From assembly GCA_026414565.1 (NCBI GenBank), contig JAOAIT010000018.1, positions 62,001-126,000 of the forward strand: 64,000 nucleotides of DNA. Reading direction: 5' to 3'. The DNA comes from Verrucomicrobiia bacterium. Its GTDB lineage: Bacteria; Verrucomicrobiota; Verrucomicrobiia; Limisphaerales; Fontisphaeraceae. Below the pieces are notes generated by a model that had not been told where the DNA came from, made no database searches, and worked only from the letters and a program-made list of their open reading frames with translations. Position numbers and translations under genes: made by a program. How positions within the stretch are numbered: the first letter of the stretch is position 1; each line of letters begins with the position of its first letter. Shown one piece after another: positions 51,702 to 60,383 of this stretch.

Positions 51702-52478
51702 TTAGCCTGCCTGGCCCCCCTGCATGTCAGCCAGAACGGGGAAATTCCGGCGATAAGCAAGCAGGGTTTCCAAGTCGAGTTGCAGGTCCAGCACCGTTTC
51801 CCTATCACCGGCCTGCGCCAACACCTCACCGCGCGGGCCGACCACCAAAGAACCGCCGCCATAGGCTAATTGGGGAGATTGGCCACAGCGGTTGACACCT
51901 ACAACAAAAGCCTGGTTTTCGATTGCCCGCGCGCGCAGAAGAATGTGCCAGTGCTCCAGCCGCTCCAAAGGCCAGTTGGCAATGACGACAAACAACTGGA
52001 CGTCTTCACGAACGGCGCGGCGAAACAGCTCGGGGAAACGCAGGTCGTAACAAACAAGGGGCACCCAGCGCCATGCGCCTGTGGCCACCACGGCATGATG
52101 CACGCCGCACTCGTAATGTTGCCCCTCGCCACCGGGGTTAAAGGTGCGTTGCTTGGCATAACGCGCGACTAGCCCGCCCCGGTCGTTGAAAACGACTGCC
52201 TCGTTGCGGCCTTTGCCATCTTTGCCGGGCGAAACCTTGCCCCCCACAATGGTACACTGCAAAGTGCGAGCCAGCTCGCTAAGGAATTGCTCCGTGGGGC
52301 CGGACTCCGGTTCGGCAACCAGCTCGACCCGCATGGAAAAGCCCGTGGCAAACATCTCGGGCAAAACCACCAAGGCCCCCGGGCAGGGGCTAGCCCGGTG
52401 CAACAACTGCCGTACCTTGTCAAAATTGGCTGCTTGGTTTTCCCAAGCAATATCATATTGCAAGGCAATGACGCGCAT
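51702..52478 (-). CDS. Carbon-nitrogen hydrolase, omega-amidase (YafV/NIT2)-like
   Basis: A 258-residue nitrilase-superfamily hydrolase. The Glu-Lys-Cys triad is E41 (VVLPEMFATGFSM), K109 (ARYAKQRTF) and C143 (VPLVCYDLRFPELFR). The PEMFATGFSM block is typical of the YafV/NIT2-type omega-amidases that hydrolyse alpha-ketoglutaramate and alpha-ketosuccinamate in metabolite repair. The start MRVIALQYDIAW at 52478 is set by the fold; the frame is open 36 nt further. It converges with the CDF gene (4-nt gap). Confidence 0.85.
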   Translation of the reverse strand: MRVIALQYDIAWENQAANFDKVRQLLHRASPCPGALVVLPEMFATGFSMRVELVAEPESGPTEQFLSELARTLQCTIVGGKVSPGKDGKGRNEAVVFNDRGGLVARYAKQRTFNPGGEGQHYECGVHHAVVATGAWRWVPLVCYDLRFPELFRRAVREDVQLFVVIANWPLERLEHWHILLRARAIENQAFVVGVNRCGQSPQLAYGGGSLVVGPRGEVLAQAGDRETVLDLQLDLETLLAYRRNFPVLADMQGGQAG

Positions 52479-52484
52479 GGGCAC

Positions 52485-52514
52485 AGCATAAGACCACATC
52501 AGGTTAACCGGCAA
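52485..52514 (-). promoter_or_regulatory. Predicted promoter of the omega-amidase gene; leaderless-type spacing
   Basis: On the minus strand TTGCCG (52509-52514) and TATGCT (52485-52490) are 18 nt apart. Six bases separate the -10 box from the ATG at 52478, so the transcript would begin at the start codon. Confidence 0.45.
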
Positions 52515-52547
52515 AACGAAAACTGGTCCGGATTCTGCATAATCCGC

Positions 52548-52576
52548 GTGACGCCGATGGAGGCTTGCGCTAGCTT
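52548..52576 (+). promoter_or_regulatory. Predicted promoter of the O-antigen ligase-TPR gene
   Basis: GTGACG (52548-52553) and TAGCTT (52571-52576) are 17 nt apart. The -10 box ends 9 nt before the ATG at 52586. The -35 box is a weak match. Confidence 0.35.
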
Positions 52577-52585
52577 GACCAAAAG

Positions 52586-54457
52586 ATGCAAGTGGACACT
52601 CAACGCATAGATGGAGTGCTGGAAAAAGTGTGTCTAGCGCTTCTGTGTCTCATTTTGGTCTATTCCACCCTGGCTTTTGGCGCGGTGCGGGCCACGGAAT
52701 TTGCCGTGGTGACCGGCCTGGTGCTGCTGGCCCTGGCGGTCTGGCTGGTGCGCCTATGGCTTTCCCCAGTGCCCCGGCTCCTGTGGCCTCCCGTGTGTTG
52801 GCTGGTATTGCTATTCACTGGTTACACGCTGGTGCGTGCTCATTACGCCACGGTTCAATTTGAGGCTTGGGAAGAAGCCCTGCGGGTGGGGGTATTTGCC
52901 GTCTTCTTCCTCTGGGTTCTCAACAATCTTTACCGGCAGGAGGCGAGCCGTTGGGTCACGTTGTGCCTGAGTCTGCTGGCGGTGGGCATCTCCCTTTATG
53001 CCATTGTGCAATTCGTCACGGGCGACACCATGGTTTGGCACTTGTTCAAACCGGCCCAATATGCCCAGCGCGGGAGCGGCACCTTTGCCTATCCGAATCA
53101 CCTCGCGGGCTACCTGACGCTGCTTCTGCCCCTGGCAATCACCTTCACTTTGGCGGGCAGACTTAACTACCCCACGCGCATCATCACGGGATATGCCGCG
53201 CTAATCATGGTGGGGGGCATCGCTGTCACCCTGTCCCGAGGAGGCTGGGTCGCGGCTTTCATCACCCTGGTGCTGCTGGCCGCCATGCTGTTTGCCCTGC
53301 GCCAATACCGCATTCCCGCTTTAATCATTTTGGTCGTTGTTTTTGTGGCCGGAATCTGGTTTTACGGTCAGGCCCAGGAAAAAATTAAGAAGCGGGTGGC
53401 TGCGGCGTTTGTTCGTGGTCATGACCGTGACCCAAGATGGCGCCTCTGGGAAGCCGGATTCCAGTTGTGGCAGGACAGCCCCTACTGGGGCCATGGCCCG
53501 GCCCATTTTGACCTGGTCTATCCCAAATACCGTCAACCGGTGAACCATACCCAGCTCCGGCCCAATTTTGCCCTCAACGAATATGTTAACACGCTGGTGG
53601 ACTACGGGGCGGTTGGTTATGGCATTCTCACTCTGGCCGTGGCCTTTGGGCTGGGAGGGGGCTGGCGCGCGTGGCGCGCCTTGAGTCATTCCACCCACCA
53701 GGAAGAATTGCGGGGGGGCAAACGAGCCTTTCTCATGGGAGCTGGTATTGGCTGGATTGGATTATTGCTCGCCTGTGTTACTGATTTTCACTTTCACCTG
53801 CCGGCCATTGCTCTCACGGCTTTTGCCCTGTTGGCGCTTATGTGCGGACATTTGCGCTTCGCCACCGAACGCTATTGGATCACCTTAAGCCGGCCCACAC
53901 TCGTGCTTTTCAGTCTGTTCGTCGTCATGGCGGGAGGTTTTCTCGGTGTTCGCGCCTGGCGCAGTGCCGAGCATGCCTATTGGCAACGGCGGGCAGACCA
54001 GGCGGAAACCGGCACAGAACAACTGGCTGCCTTGCATCGCGCCTGGGAAAGCCAGCCATCGAGCCATTGGGTGGCTCACCAAATTGGCGAATATCATCGC
54101 CGCAAGAGCTGGAAGCAGGAGGGCGACTACGTGAAGCAGGCGCGCATCGCGATGGAATGGTTTCAGCGAACCATAGAATTAAACCCGCTGGATTCCTATG
54201 CCTTGATTCGTTTGGGCATGTGCCATGATTGGCTGGGTGAACATGAAAAAGCCGAACCTTATTTTCTGCGAGCGGTGGAGCTGGATCCGAATAATTATTA
54301 CACCCTGGCCAACATGGGATGGCACTATTTTCAACGCCGTCAATATCGCCGATCCAAGGTCTGGTTTGCGGCTTCCATCCGCCTGAACTGGTGGGACAAC
54401 CCGACAGCTTATACCTACTATCGCGCGGCGGAGCGATACTGGGATGAGAAACCTTGA
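52586..54457 (+). CDS. O-antigen ligase/polymerase-family protein with TPR tail
   Basis: A 623-residue membrane protein with about ten to twelve helices in residues 15-455. The Wzy_C/O-antigen-ligase signature lies in the large periplasmic loop, about residues 280-345 (DPRWRLWEAGFQLWQDSPYW; GHGPAHFDLVYPKYRQPVNH; LNEYVNTLVDYGAVGYG). The C-terminal 150 residues are soluble TPR-like helices (AMEWFQRTIELNPLDSYALI; PYFLRAVELDPNNYYTLANM). Such proteins join or polymerise O-antigen or other bactoprenol-linked glycans; TPR-tailed members are also known as glycan ligases in other Gram-negatives. The closest envelope genes are rfaE2 and the GT genes elsewhere in the window. The exact substrate is unknown. 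Confidence 0.83.
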   Translation: MQVDTQRIDGVLEKVCLALLCLILVYSTLAFGAVRATEFAVVTGLVLLALAVWLVRLWLSPVPRLLWPPVCWLVLLFTGYTLVRAHYATVQFEAWEEALRVGVFAVFFLWVLNNLYRQEASRWVTLCLSLLAVGISLYAIVQFVTGDTMVWHLFKPAQYAQRGSGTFAYPNHLAGYLTLLLPLAITFTLAGRLNYPTRIITGYAALIMVGGIAVTLSRGGWVAAFITLVLLAAMLFALRQYRIPALIILVVVFVAGIWFYGQAQEKIKKRVAAAFVRGHDRDPRWRLWEAGFQLWQDSPYWGHGPAHFDLVYPKYRQPVNHTQLRPNFALNEYVNTLVDYGAVGYGILTLAVAFGLGGGWRAWRALSHSTHQEELRGGKRAFLMGAGIGWIGLLLACVTDFHFHLPAIALTAFALLALMCGHLRFATERYWITLSRPTLVLFSLFVVMAGGFLGVRAWRSAEHAYWQRRADQAETGTEQLAALHRAWESQPSSHWVAHQIGEYHRRKSWKQEGDYVKQARIAMEWFQRTIELNPLDSYALIRLGMCHDWLGEHEKAEPYFLRAVELDPNNYYTLANMGWHYFQRRQYRRSKVWFAASIRLNWWDNPTAYTYYRAAERYWDEKP

Positions 54458-54504
54458 TCGAGCGAATGTAAGGATCACCACGGCTGGCAGCGGTGTTTCT
54501 GCGC

Positions 54505-57039
54505 ATGGCTGAACGTTTGCCCATCTACGACCTCGAGGCGGAGATTCTCCGCCGCCTGCGGGAGCATCACCGACTGATTGTGCAGGCCCCCACCGGCTCC
54601 GGCAAATCCACCCAGGTTCCCCAAATGTTGCTCCAACAAGGCTTGTTGGGCGATGGGCAAGCCGTCGTTTTGCAGCCCCGCCGGCTGGCGGCTCGATTGC
54701 TGGCGGCACGAGTGGCCGCTGAAATGGGGGTCCCCCTGGGCCGTGAGGTGGGGTACAGCATTCGTTTTGAAAATGTCACCTCGGCGGCCACCCGCATTCG
54801 TTACGTTACGGAAGGCATCCTTTTGCGGCAGATGGTGGAAGACCCTGAACTCAGAGGGATTAATGCCATTCTTTTTGATGAATTTCATGAACGCCATCTC
54901 TACGGCGACATCACTCTGGCCCGGGCACTCACCTTGCAGGAACAACTGCGGCCTGACTTGAAACTCCTGGTCATGTCGGCCACGTTGGACACACGCTTGT
55001 TGTACGACTACCTGCAGCCCTGTGCCGTGGTGACTTCGGCCGGAAGAATGTTTCCCGTAGATATCGAGTATTTGCCTGCCAGAAGCGGGGGCGGGCAAGC
55101 CGTATGGGATCTGGCGGCAGAAGCGCTGGCCAGAGCTTTGCGGCAGGGGGGGGAAGGGGACGTGCTGGTTTTCATGCCGGGCGCCTTCGAGATTCAACAA
55201 ACCTTGGAAACTGTGCGCCAACTGCCGGAGGCGCGCGGCATGGTTTTGTTGCCGCTTCACGGAGAATTACCCCCCCACGCGCAGGACGCCGCTGTAGCCC
55301 GTTATGCGCAGCGCAAGATTGTCGTCGCCACCAATGTGGCGGAGACCTCGCTGACGATTGACGGGGTACGCCTGGTCATTGACAGCGGACTGGCGCGTAT
55401 ACCGCGCTACGATCCGAATCGCGGAATTAACACGCTCTTCATCGAGAAAATCAGCCGGGCTTCTGCCGAACAACGCGCAGGCCGGGCCGGGCGCACGGCC
55501 CCAGGCCGGTGCCTGCGCTTGTGGAGTGCCCAGGAACATTGGGAACGACCCGCCCAAGAAACCCCGGAAGTCAAGCGCCTGGAACTTTCCGAGGTGGTGC
55601 TTACCCTGAAAGCCGCCGGAGTGGAGGATTTGCAGTCCTTCAAATGGCTTGAGCCCCCTCCTGCTGAAGCGCTCGCACATGCAGTAGAACTGCTCACTGA
55701 CCTGGGCGCGTTGGATACGACAGGCCGTTTGACAACGCTGGGGCGCAAAATGTTAGCCTTCCCTGTCCATCCCCGATACGCACGGCTGCTCCTGGCGGCG
55801 GCGGACTATCACTGCGTCCCCCAAGCTGCTTTAATGGCCGCACTCACCCAGGGTCGGGACTTGCTGGCCCGGCGGCTGGACCGCGTTTCCAGCCAGAATC
55901 GCGACGATCTGCTGGGTGAAAAGGCCGAGTCCGACTTTTTCCTGCTCATGCGGGCATGGAACTACGCCGTGCGAAACGACTTTCGCCCCGAGGCCTGTCA
56001 TCGCGTCGGTGTAAACCCGCAGGCGGCCAGACAGGTGGGGCCGCTGCAGGAGCAGTTTCTGCGCATCGCCGCACGGGAGGGTTTGCCCGTGCAAGCGGAA
56101 AGGGTTTCCGACGAAGCCTTGTGCAAATGTTTGCTGGCAGCTTTTGCCGACCGCGTGGCCCGGCGGGTGGACATGGGCACGCTGCGGTGTGAACTGGTGC
56201 ATGGGCGCAAGGGCATTCTGGCCCGGGATAGCGTGGTGCATCACAGCCCATTGTTGGTGGCGGCGGAAATCAGGGAGGTGGAGGCGGCGGACAAAACCAT
56301 ACAAACGCTGCTTTCCCTGGCCACGGCGATCAAACCAGAATGGCTCCAGGAACTTTTTCCCGGCGATATACAAGAAAAGCAGCGACTTTACTACGATCCT
56401 GCCGATCGGCGGGTGTATGCTGAAGCTTGTGTCATGTTTCGTGATTTACCGCTTGCAACCCGCAAAGTGGAACCTCCGCCGCCGGAGGCTGCGGCACCGC
56501 TTCTGGCGGCCGAGGTTGCCGCGGGGCGCCTGACATTAAAACAATGGGATCACGAGGTGGAACAGTGGATTCTCCGCCTCAACTTTCTCGCCCGCGTTTG
56601 TCCCGAACTGGGACTACCGCCGCTCGAGGAACAAGACCGACTCCACCTGATCGAACAGGTTTGTCACGGGGCTTTTACCTATAAAGACATCAAAGACCGG
56701 CCAGTAAAGCCTGTGGTGCAATCCTGGCTCTCGCCGGCGCAACAGGACCTTTTGAATCGTCACGCGCCCGAACGGGTGGACCTGGGCAACGGGCGACGTC
56801 CCAAAGTCGTATATGCCGAAAACCAGCCCCCCTACATCGCGGCCCGTATTCAAGAACTTTTTGGCTTGGACAAAACACCGCGCATTGCCCTGGGCAAAGT
56901 CACACTGACCGTACACATCCTCGCCCCCAACATGCGCCCCGTACAAATAACCCAGGATTTGGCCGGCTTTTGGCGGGAGCATTACCCGCGCATCAAACAG
57001 GAACTGCAACGCAAGTACCCCAAACACGAGTGGCGCTGA
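54505..57039 (+). CDS. hrpB: ATP-dependent helicase HrpB
   Basis: An 844-residue DExH-box helicase of the HrpB subgroup, related to RNA helicases and present in many bacteria; its in vivo role is uncertain. Motifs: I APTGSGKSTQVP (residues 28-39), II LFDEFHERHLYG (DEFH, 125-128), III VMSATLDTRLL, V ATNVAETSLTIDGV, and VI SRASAEQRAGRAGRTAPG. The HA2 domain and the HrpB_C C-terminal domain follow (about 640-840, PPYIAARIQELFGLDKTPRI). Length is near that of E. coli HrpB (about 810). The ATG at 54505 was chosen; a GTG lies 12 nt upstream. It converges with the AEC gene with a gap of only 4 nt. Confidence 0.93.
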   Translation: MAERLPIYDLEAEILRRLREHHRLIVQAPTGSGKSTQVPQMLLQQGLLGDGQAVVLQPRRLAARLLAARVAAEMGVPLGREVGYSIRFENVTSAATRIRYVTEGILLRQMVEDPELRGINAILFDEFHERHLYGDITLARALTLQEQLRPDLKLLVMSATLDTRLLYDYLQPCAVVTSAGRMFPVDIEYLPARSGGGQAVWDLAAEALARALRQGGEGDVLVFMPGAFEIQQTLETVRQLPEARGMVLLPLHGELPPHAQDAAVARYAQRKIVVATNVAETSLTIDGVRLVIDSGLARIPRYDPNRGINTLFIEKISRASAEQRAGRAGRTAPGRCLRLWSAQEHWERPAQETPEVKRLELSEVVLTLKAAGVEDLQSFKWLEPPPAEALAHAVELLTDLGALDTTGRLTTLGRKMLAFPVHPRYARLLLAAADYHCVPQAALMAALTQGRDLLARRLDRVSSQNRDDLLGEKAESDFFLLMRAWNYAVRNDFRPEACHRVGVNPQAARQVGPLQEQFLRIAAREGLPVQAERVSDEALCKCLLAAFADRVARRVDMGTLRCELVHGRKGILARDSVVHHSPLLVAAEIREVEAADKTIQTLLSLATAIKPEWLQELFPGDIQEKQRLYYDPADRRVYAEACVMFRDLPLATRKVEPPPPEAAAPLLAAEVAAGRLTLKQWDHEVEQWILRLNFLARVCPELGLPPLEEQDRLHLIEQVCHGAFTYKDIKDRPVKPVVQSWLSPAQQDLLNRHAPERVDLGNGRRPKVVYAENQPPYIAARIQELFGLDKTPRIALGKVTLTVHILAPNMRPVQITQDLAGFWREHYPRIKQELQRKYPKHEWR

Positions 57040-57043
57040 ACGA

Positions 57044-58009
57044 TCAGCTAAAAATCCAGAAGACCAGGGGCAGCACCAGAACCAGGTAGAGGACGGTGTT
57101 GGCCACAAATAACGCAGAGGCTTCTTCTGGTTTCAAGCGAAACATGTTGGCCACGGCCACTGAAGTAATGGCCGTCGGCACGAATCCCTGGACCACGTAA
57201 ACCTTCCAGCGCAATCCCTCCAACGGCCACGGCAAAGCGTGGGTGGCCCACGCCAGCCCCATGGCTGTGAGCGCCCCCAACCCGAATCGCACCAGTGCCG
57301 TTCCCACAATCATCCGGCGCAACGGCGCCAGGCGGGACAACCGCAGCCGCAAACCGATGCCAAAAAATGCCAGTGGCGTGATGGTGTACACCAGGGCGTC
57401 CACAACATGCCAGCGCGAGATGAAGGCAGGCCGTTCCACCCCCCAAGAAGACAACGCAATGGCCAGCAACACGACCGGCAGTCCAAGGGAACGCCAGTCA
57501 AACAGGCTTTTGCGAAACAACTCCGTCAGCGAGCCTTGCGGATATTCTTCCGCATGATGGCGTGCCAGCGGATAGAGCACCAATACCGCCATGGCCATGA
57601 AAAGAAGAATATAGATATTGGACAGCCCCATGGCTTCTTCCCCGTAAAGCAGATACAACACAAACGCGCCACCCGTGAAGCCATTGTTGCCCACCCCGGC
57701 AATCAACGCAAACAGACCCCGCTCCGCCCGGTTTGCAGTAAACCACCGCGCAATTCCGAGACTGAGAAATGTCATTATCAGCATGTGCAAAACCGCCCAC
57801 ACTGGCAAAATGGCGTCCGCCGGCTTTAAGGTGGTACCCCAGACCGTCAGAAAACCCACACTGGAATATCCGAAAACCGCCACCCAGGTCATGATGCGTT
57901 CACTGGCGGTCTCGGCCAGCCAGCCGCGCCGGCGAATGAGATAACCCGCCACCGTGGACAACACGATGACACCCGCAGAAATGATGAATTTCTGAACCAC
58001 CGGCGACAT
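57044..58009 (-). CDS. AEC-family (auxin efflux carrier-like) transporter
   Basis: A 321-residue membrane protein with about ten helices in two five-helix halves. Half 1 spans residues 5-160 (KFIISAGVIVLSTVAGYLI; GVGNNGFTGGAFVLYLLYGE, which carries the family NxGFTG-type motif). Half 2 spans 185-320 (YTITPLAFFGIGLRLRL; GFVPTAITSVAVANMF). Bacterial AEC members export or import organic anions such as malate or malonate. No adjacent gene suggests the substrate. The ATG at 58009 places the first helix right behind the start; the frame is open 81 nt further upstream but without coding character. Confidence 0.85.
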   Translation of the reverse strand: MSPVVQKFIISAGVIVLSTVAGYLIRRRGWLAETASERIMTWVAVFGYSSVGFLTVWGTTLKPADAILPVWAVLHMLIMTFLSLGIARWFTANRAERGLFALIAGVGNNGFTGGAFVLYLLYGEEAMGLSNIYILLFMAMAVLVLYPLARHHAEEYPQGSLTELFRKSLFDWRSLGLPVVLLAIALSSWGVERPAFISRWHVVDALVYTITPLAFFGIGLRLRLSRLAPLRRMIVGTALVRFGLGALTAMGLAWATHALPWPLEGLRWKVYVVQGFVPTAITSVAVANMFRLKPEEASALFVANTVLYLVLVLPLVFWIFS

Positions 58010-58254
58010 GCCCAAGTCCCTAATAACGGGCGCCCACACTAAAAGTTGTCGGTATCTGTGGCAAGCTGGAAGACCGGCCACTTGCTGCATAAAGTTGCTT
58101 AGAGGCGGCTTTTTGACAGGCCCCGCTACTCACCTTTACCCCCTTCCCAGATGACTGCCCTCCTGCCGCGGGCAATTTGTCATTGCCGAAGAGGCTGTCC
58201 CAAGGAATGCTGGTGTCGTAACCATGCGTTTAATCCCGCAAAATTAACCATCTT

Positions 58255-59100
58255 ATGCCTGACAACACTCTTCATCAAACGGCCAGCGCTCTCATTACGG
58301 CGCAGGAAACCCTGGTTAAATTCTTCGTTGAATACGGATTCAAGCTGTTGGGGGCGCTGCTAATCCTCATTGCCGGCGTGGTGCTCGCGCGGTACATCGG
58401 CAAGTTTGTGCAGGAGCGGCTGGCCAAAATTGACATTGAGCCCCCTATTAAACTGCTGCTGGTGCGGGTGGCGCGTTTGCTGGTCATTGGCTTCACCCTG
58501 TTGATTGCCGTGCAGAATCTTGGAGTCAACATTATGCCGCTCATCGCCGGTATGGGGGTGGTGGGCGTAGGCATCGGGCTGGCCATGCAGGGCGTGCTCT
58601 CCAACGCCATGGCCGGTCTGACCATCATCTTCACCAAACCCTATCGCGTTGGCGACTACATCGCCATCCACGATGTCGAGGGCGAAGTGGTTGCCATCGA
58701 GTTGTTCACCACCACCCTGGCGCATCCCGACCTTTCCCGCATCCGTGTGCCCAACCGCAAAATCGTGGGCGAAATTCTGCACAATTTCGGCGCCCTGCGA
58801 CAGTTGGACATGAATGTGGGCGTGGCCTACTCGACGGATTTGGACAAGGCCCTGACCATCATCCGCGAGGTGCTGGCCGCCGACCCCGTCGTGCTTAAAG
58901 AGCCGCAGCCCATCATTGGCGTGAACACCCTGGCTGATTCCTCGATTGTCATTGCCATCAAGCCCTGGACCAGTGTCAAAGCCTGGCCGGTAGCCCACGC
59001 CCGGATTTATCAAGAAATTGTGGACCGATTTCGTGCCCGAGGTGTAAGCATACCGTTCCCTCAACGCGAAGTCCGCATCCTCCATCCCACGGCAGCGTGA
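58255..59100 (+). CDS. Small-conductance mechanosensitive channel (MscS-type)
   Basis: A 281-residue channel that opens on membrane tension to release solutes on hypo-osmotic shock. Three helices precede the pore: residues about 22-44 (YGFKLLGALLILIAGVVLAR), 65-85, and the pore helix TM3 (LIAGMGVVGVGIGLAMQGVLSNAMAG, about 98-125, with the Gly/Ala pattern of MscS). The beta domain (TIIFTKPYRVGDYIAIHDVEGEV) and alpha/beta cage domain follow. The size matches E. coli MscS (286). The ATG at 58255 has no evident ribosome binding site. It is single and is followed by the sigma-factor gene. Confidence 0.93.
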   Translation: MPDNTLHQTASALITAQETLVKFFVEYGFKLLGALLILIAGVVLARYIGKFVQERLAKIDIEPPIKLLLVRVARLLVIGFTLLIAVQNLGVNIMPLIAGMGVVGVGIGLAMQGVLSNAMAGLTIIFTKPYRVGDYIAIHDVEGEVVAIELFTTTLAHPDLSRIRVPNRKIVGEILHNFGALRQLDMNVGVAYSTDLDKALTIIREVLAADPVVLKEPQPIIGVNTLADSSIVIAIKPWTSVKAWPVAHARIYQEIVDRFRARGVSIPFPQREVRILHPTAA

Positions 59101-59140
59101 CGGACAAATTCGGCGAAGCCGGGCAGGCCACGAGCAAAAC

Positions 59141-59170
59141 TTGTCGGGCCGGCCTCGGTTTGGTTAGTCT
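59141..59170 (+). promoter_or_regulatory. Predicted promoter of the ECF sigma gene
   Basis: TTGTCG (59141-59146) and TAGTCT (59165-59170) are 18 nt apart. The -10 box ends 8 nt before the ATG at 59179. If this ECF unit is autoregulated, a different -35 (often AAC-containing) would be expected; none was recognised. Confidence 0.4.
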
Positions 59171-59178
59171 GGACGGGC

Positions 59179-59790
59179 ATGGCGGCCAATTCGGATCCCG
59201 ATTCACTGCTGATGCTGCGCGTCCGCAAGGGCGACCGGCAGGCCTTTGCCGAATTGGTGGAAAAGTACAAACAACCGCTAGTCAACTATATTGCGAGGAC
59301 CATCCAGGACCCCGTCGAGGCAGAGGACCTGGCCCAGACGGTTTTTGTGCAGGTGTACAAGGCCGCGCACCGATTCCGCGCCCAGGCACGCTTCGCGCCC
59401 TGGCTTTTCAGCATCGCGCGCAACGCCTGTCTGAATGAATTACGCCGTCGTTCGCGACACCCAACGGCTTCGTTGGAAGAGGTGCACGCCCCGGACGAAG
59501 AAGCGGCGCCTCGGCCCCTGCCAGATCAGCAAACACCCCCCCCGTCCCAGCAAGTCTTGCGCGCGGAACTGGAGACCAAAGTGGCGGAGGCCCTGCGGGA
59601 TTTGCCGGAAAATCAGCGCACCGCCATTTTGTTGTACCAGCAGCAACAGATGTCCTACGAGGAAATCGCTCAGGTGATGGGGTGTTCCTTAGTGGCGGTC
59701 AAATCGTTGATTTTCCGGGGGCGGGAAGTGCTAAAGGCGCGGCTGAAGGCCTATCTGGCCTCCGGGGCGTGGGAACCCCGCGGGCGTTAG
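59179..59790 (+). CDS. RNA polymerase ECF-type sigma factor
   Basis: A 203-residue group IV sigma factor. Region 2 covers residues 12-85 (LMLRVRKGDRQAFAELVEKY; EAEDLAQTVFVQVYKAAHRF; WLFSIARNACLNELRRRSRH). Region 4 covers about 135-190 (VAEALRDLPENQRTAILLYQ; QMSYEEIAQVMGCSLVAVKSLIFRGR), with a clear helix-turn-helix. There is no region 1.1 or 3. The linker is Pro-rich (PRPLPDQQTPPPSQQ). The next two genes, on the same strand at 69 nt and 3 nt spacing, encode a single-span protein and a secreted DUF3106 protein, the pattern of an ECF sigma factor with its anti-sigma factor and an envelope sensor or effector. Confidence 0.93.
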   Translation: MAANSDPDSLLMLRVRKGDRQAFAELVEKYKQPLVNYIARTIQDPVEAEDLAQTVFVQVYKAAHRFRAQARFAPWLFSIARNACLNELRRRSRHPTASLEEVHAPDEEAAPRPLPDQQTPPPSQQVLRAELETKVAEALRDLPENQRTAILLYQQQQMSYEEIAQVMGCSLVAVKSLIFRGREVLKARLKAYLASGAWEPRGR

Positions 59791-59858
59791 CAGAACACCT
59801 GTGTGGGCCGCACAACTTTTGGCCTCGGACGGTGTAATAACCCATGGGACGTGGAGCC

Positions 59859-60380
59859 ATGAACGACGCTGAATTTGAACGTTGGCAGGAAGCGGCGCGC
59901 CGCGGTCAACTGACCGGGGACGAAATCGCGGCACTTGCCCGGCAGCACGGATGGACTCCGGAGCAATGTGCCGAACTGCTCCTTGAAGTGCAGTTGAGCC
60001 GGGCGCTGGCTGAGCTGCCTGCGCCAATGGTTTCCAGCAATTTTACCCATCGAGTTTTGGAGGCTGTGGAAGCCAAACCGGCCTCGTCCCACTTCATGTG
60101 GCGCGAATGGCTGGCCCGGTATTGGCCCCGGCTGGCCGTGCCGGCGACGGCGACGGCTCTGGCCATTTACCTGGGCATGGCGCACCATCAAAACACCGTT
60201 CGCCGGGCGCAAGTGGCCGCCTCAGTGCATGCCGTGGCCACGCTGGTTTCGGCTCCCGCCTCGGCCGCTGAACGCCTGGATTTGGACGTGTGGGATAATT
60301 TTGACGTTATTTTGCGCATGGGCACTGTGGCCGCAGACACTGAACTGTTGCGGTTGCTCGATCAGTCGCAATCCCGTTGA
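59859..60380 (+). CDS. Probable anti-sigma factor (single-span membrane protein)
   Basis: A 173-residue protein with a soluble N-terminal helical part (MNDAEFERWQEAARRGQLTG; EIAALARQHGWTPEQCAELL), one membrane helix at about residues 93-110 (LAVPATATALAIYLGMAH), and a short exported C-terminal part ending DVILRMGTVAADTELLRLLD. Position directly behind an ECF sigma gene suggests it holds the sigma factor inactive at the membrane. No zinc-binding HxxxCxxC motif of the ZAS type is present. GGAG upstream of the ATG at 59859 supports this start over the ATG at 59844. The role is inferred from context and topology. Confidence 0.68.
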   Translation: MNDAEFERWQEAARRGQLTGDEIAALARQHGWTPEQCAELLLEVQLSRALAELPAPMVSSNFTHRVLEAVEAKPASSHFMWREWLARYWPRLAVPATATALAIYLGMAHHQNTVRRAQVAASVHAVATLVSAPASAAERLDLDVWDNFDVILRMGTVAADTELLRLLDQSQSR

Positions 60381-60383
60381 ACC

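Noticed and set aside
58113-58141. Promoter (TTGACA) upstream of the MscS gene
   Set aside because: The -35 box is perfect, but the hexamer at the right distance is TTACCC, a poor -10 box, and it lies more than 110 nt from the start.
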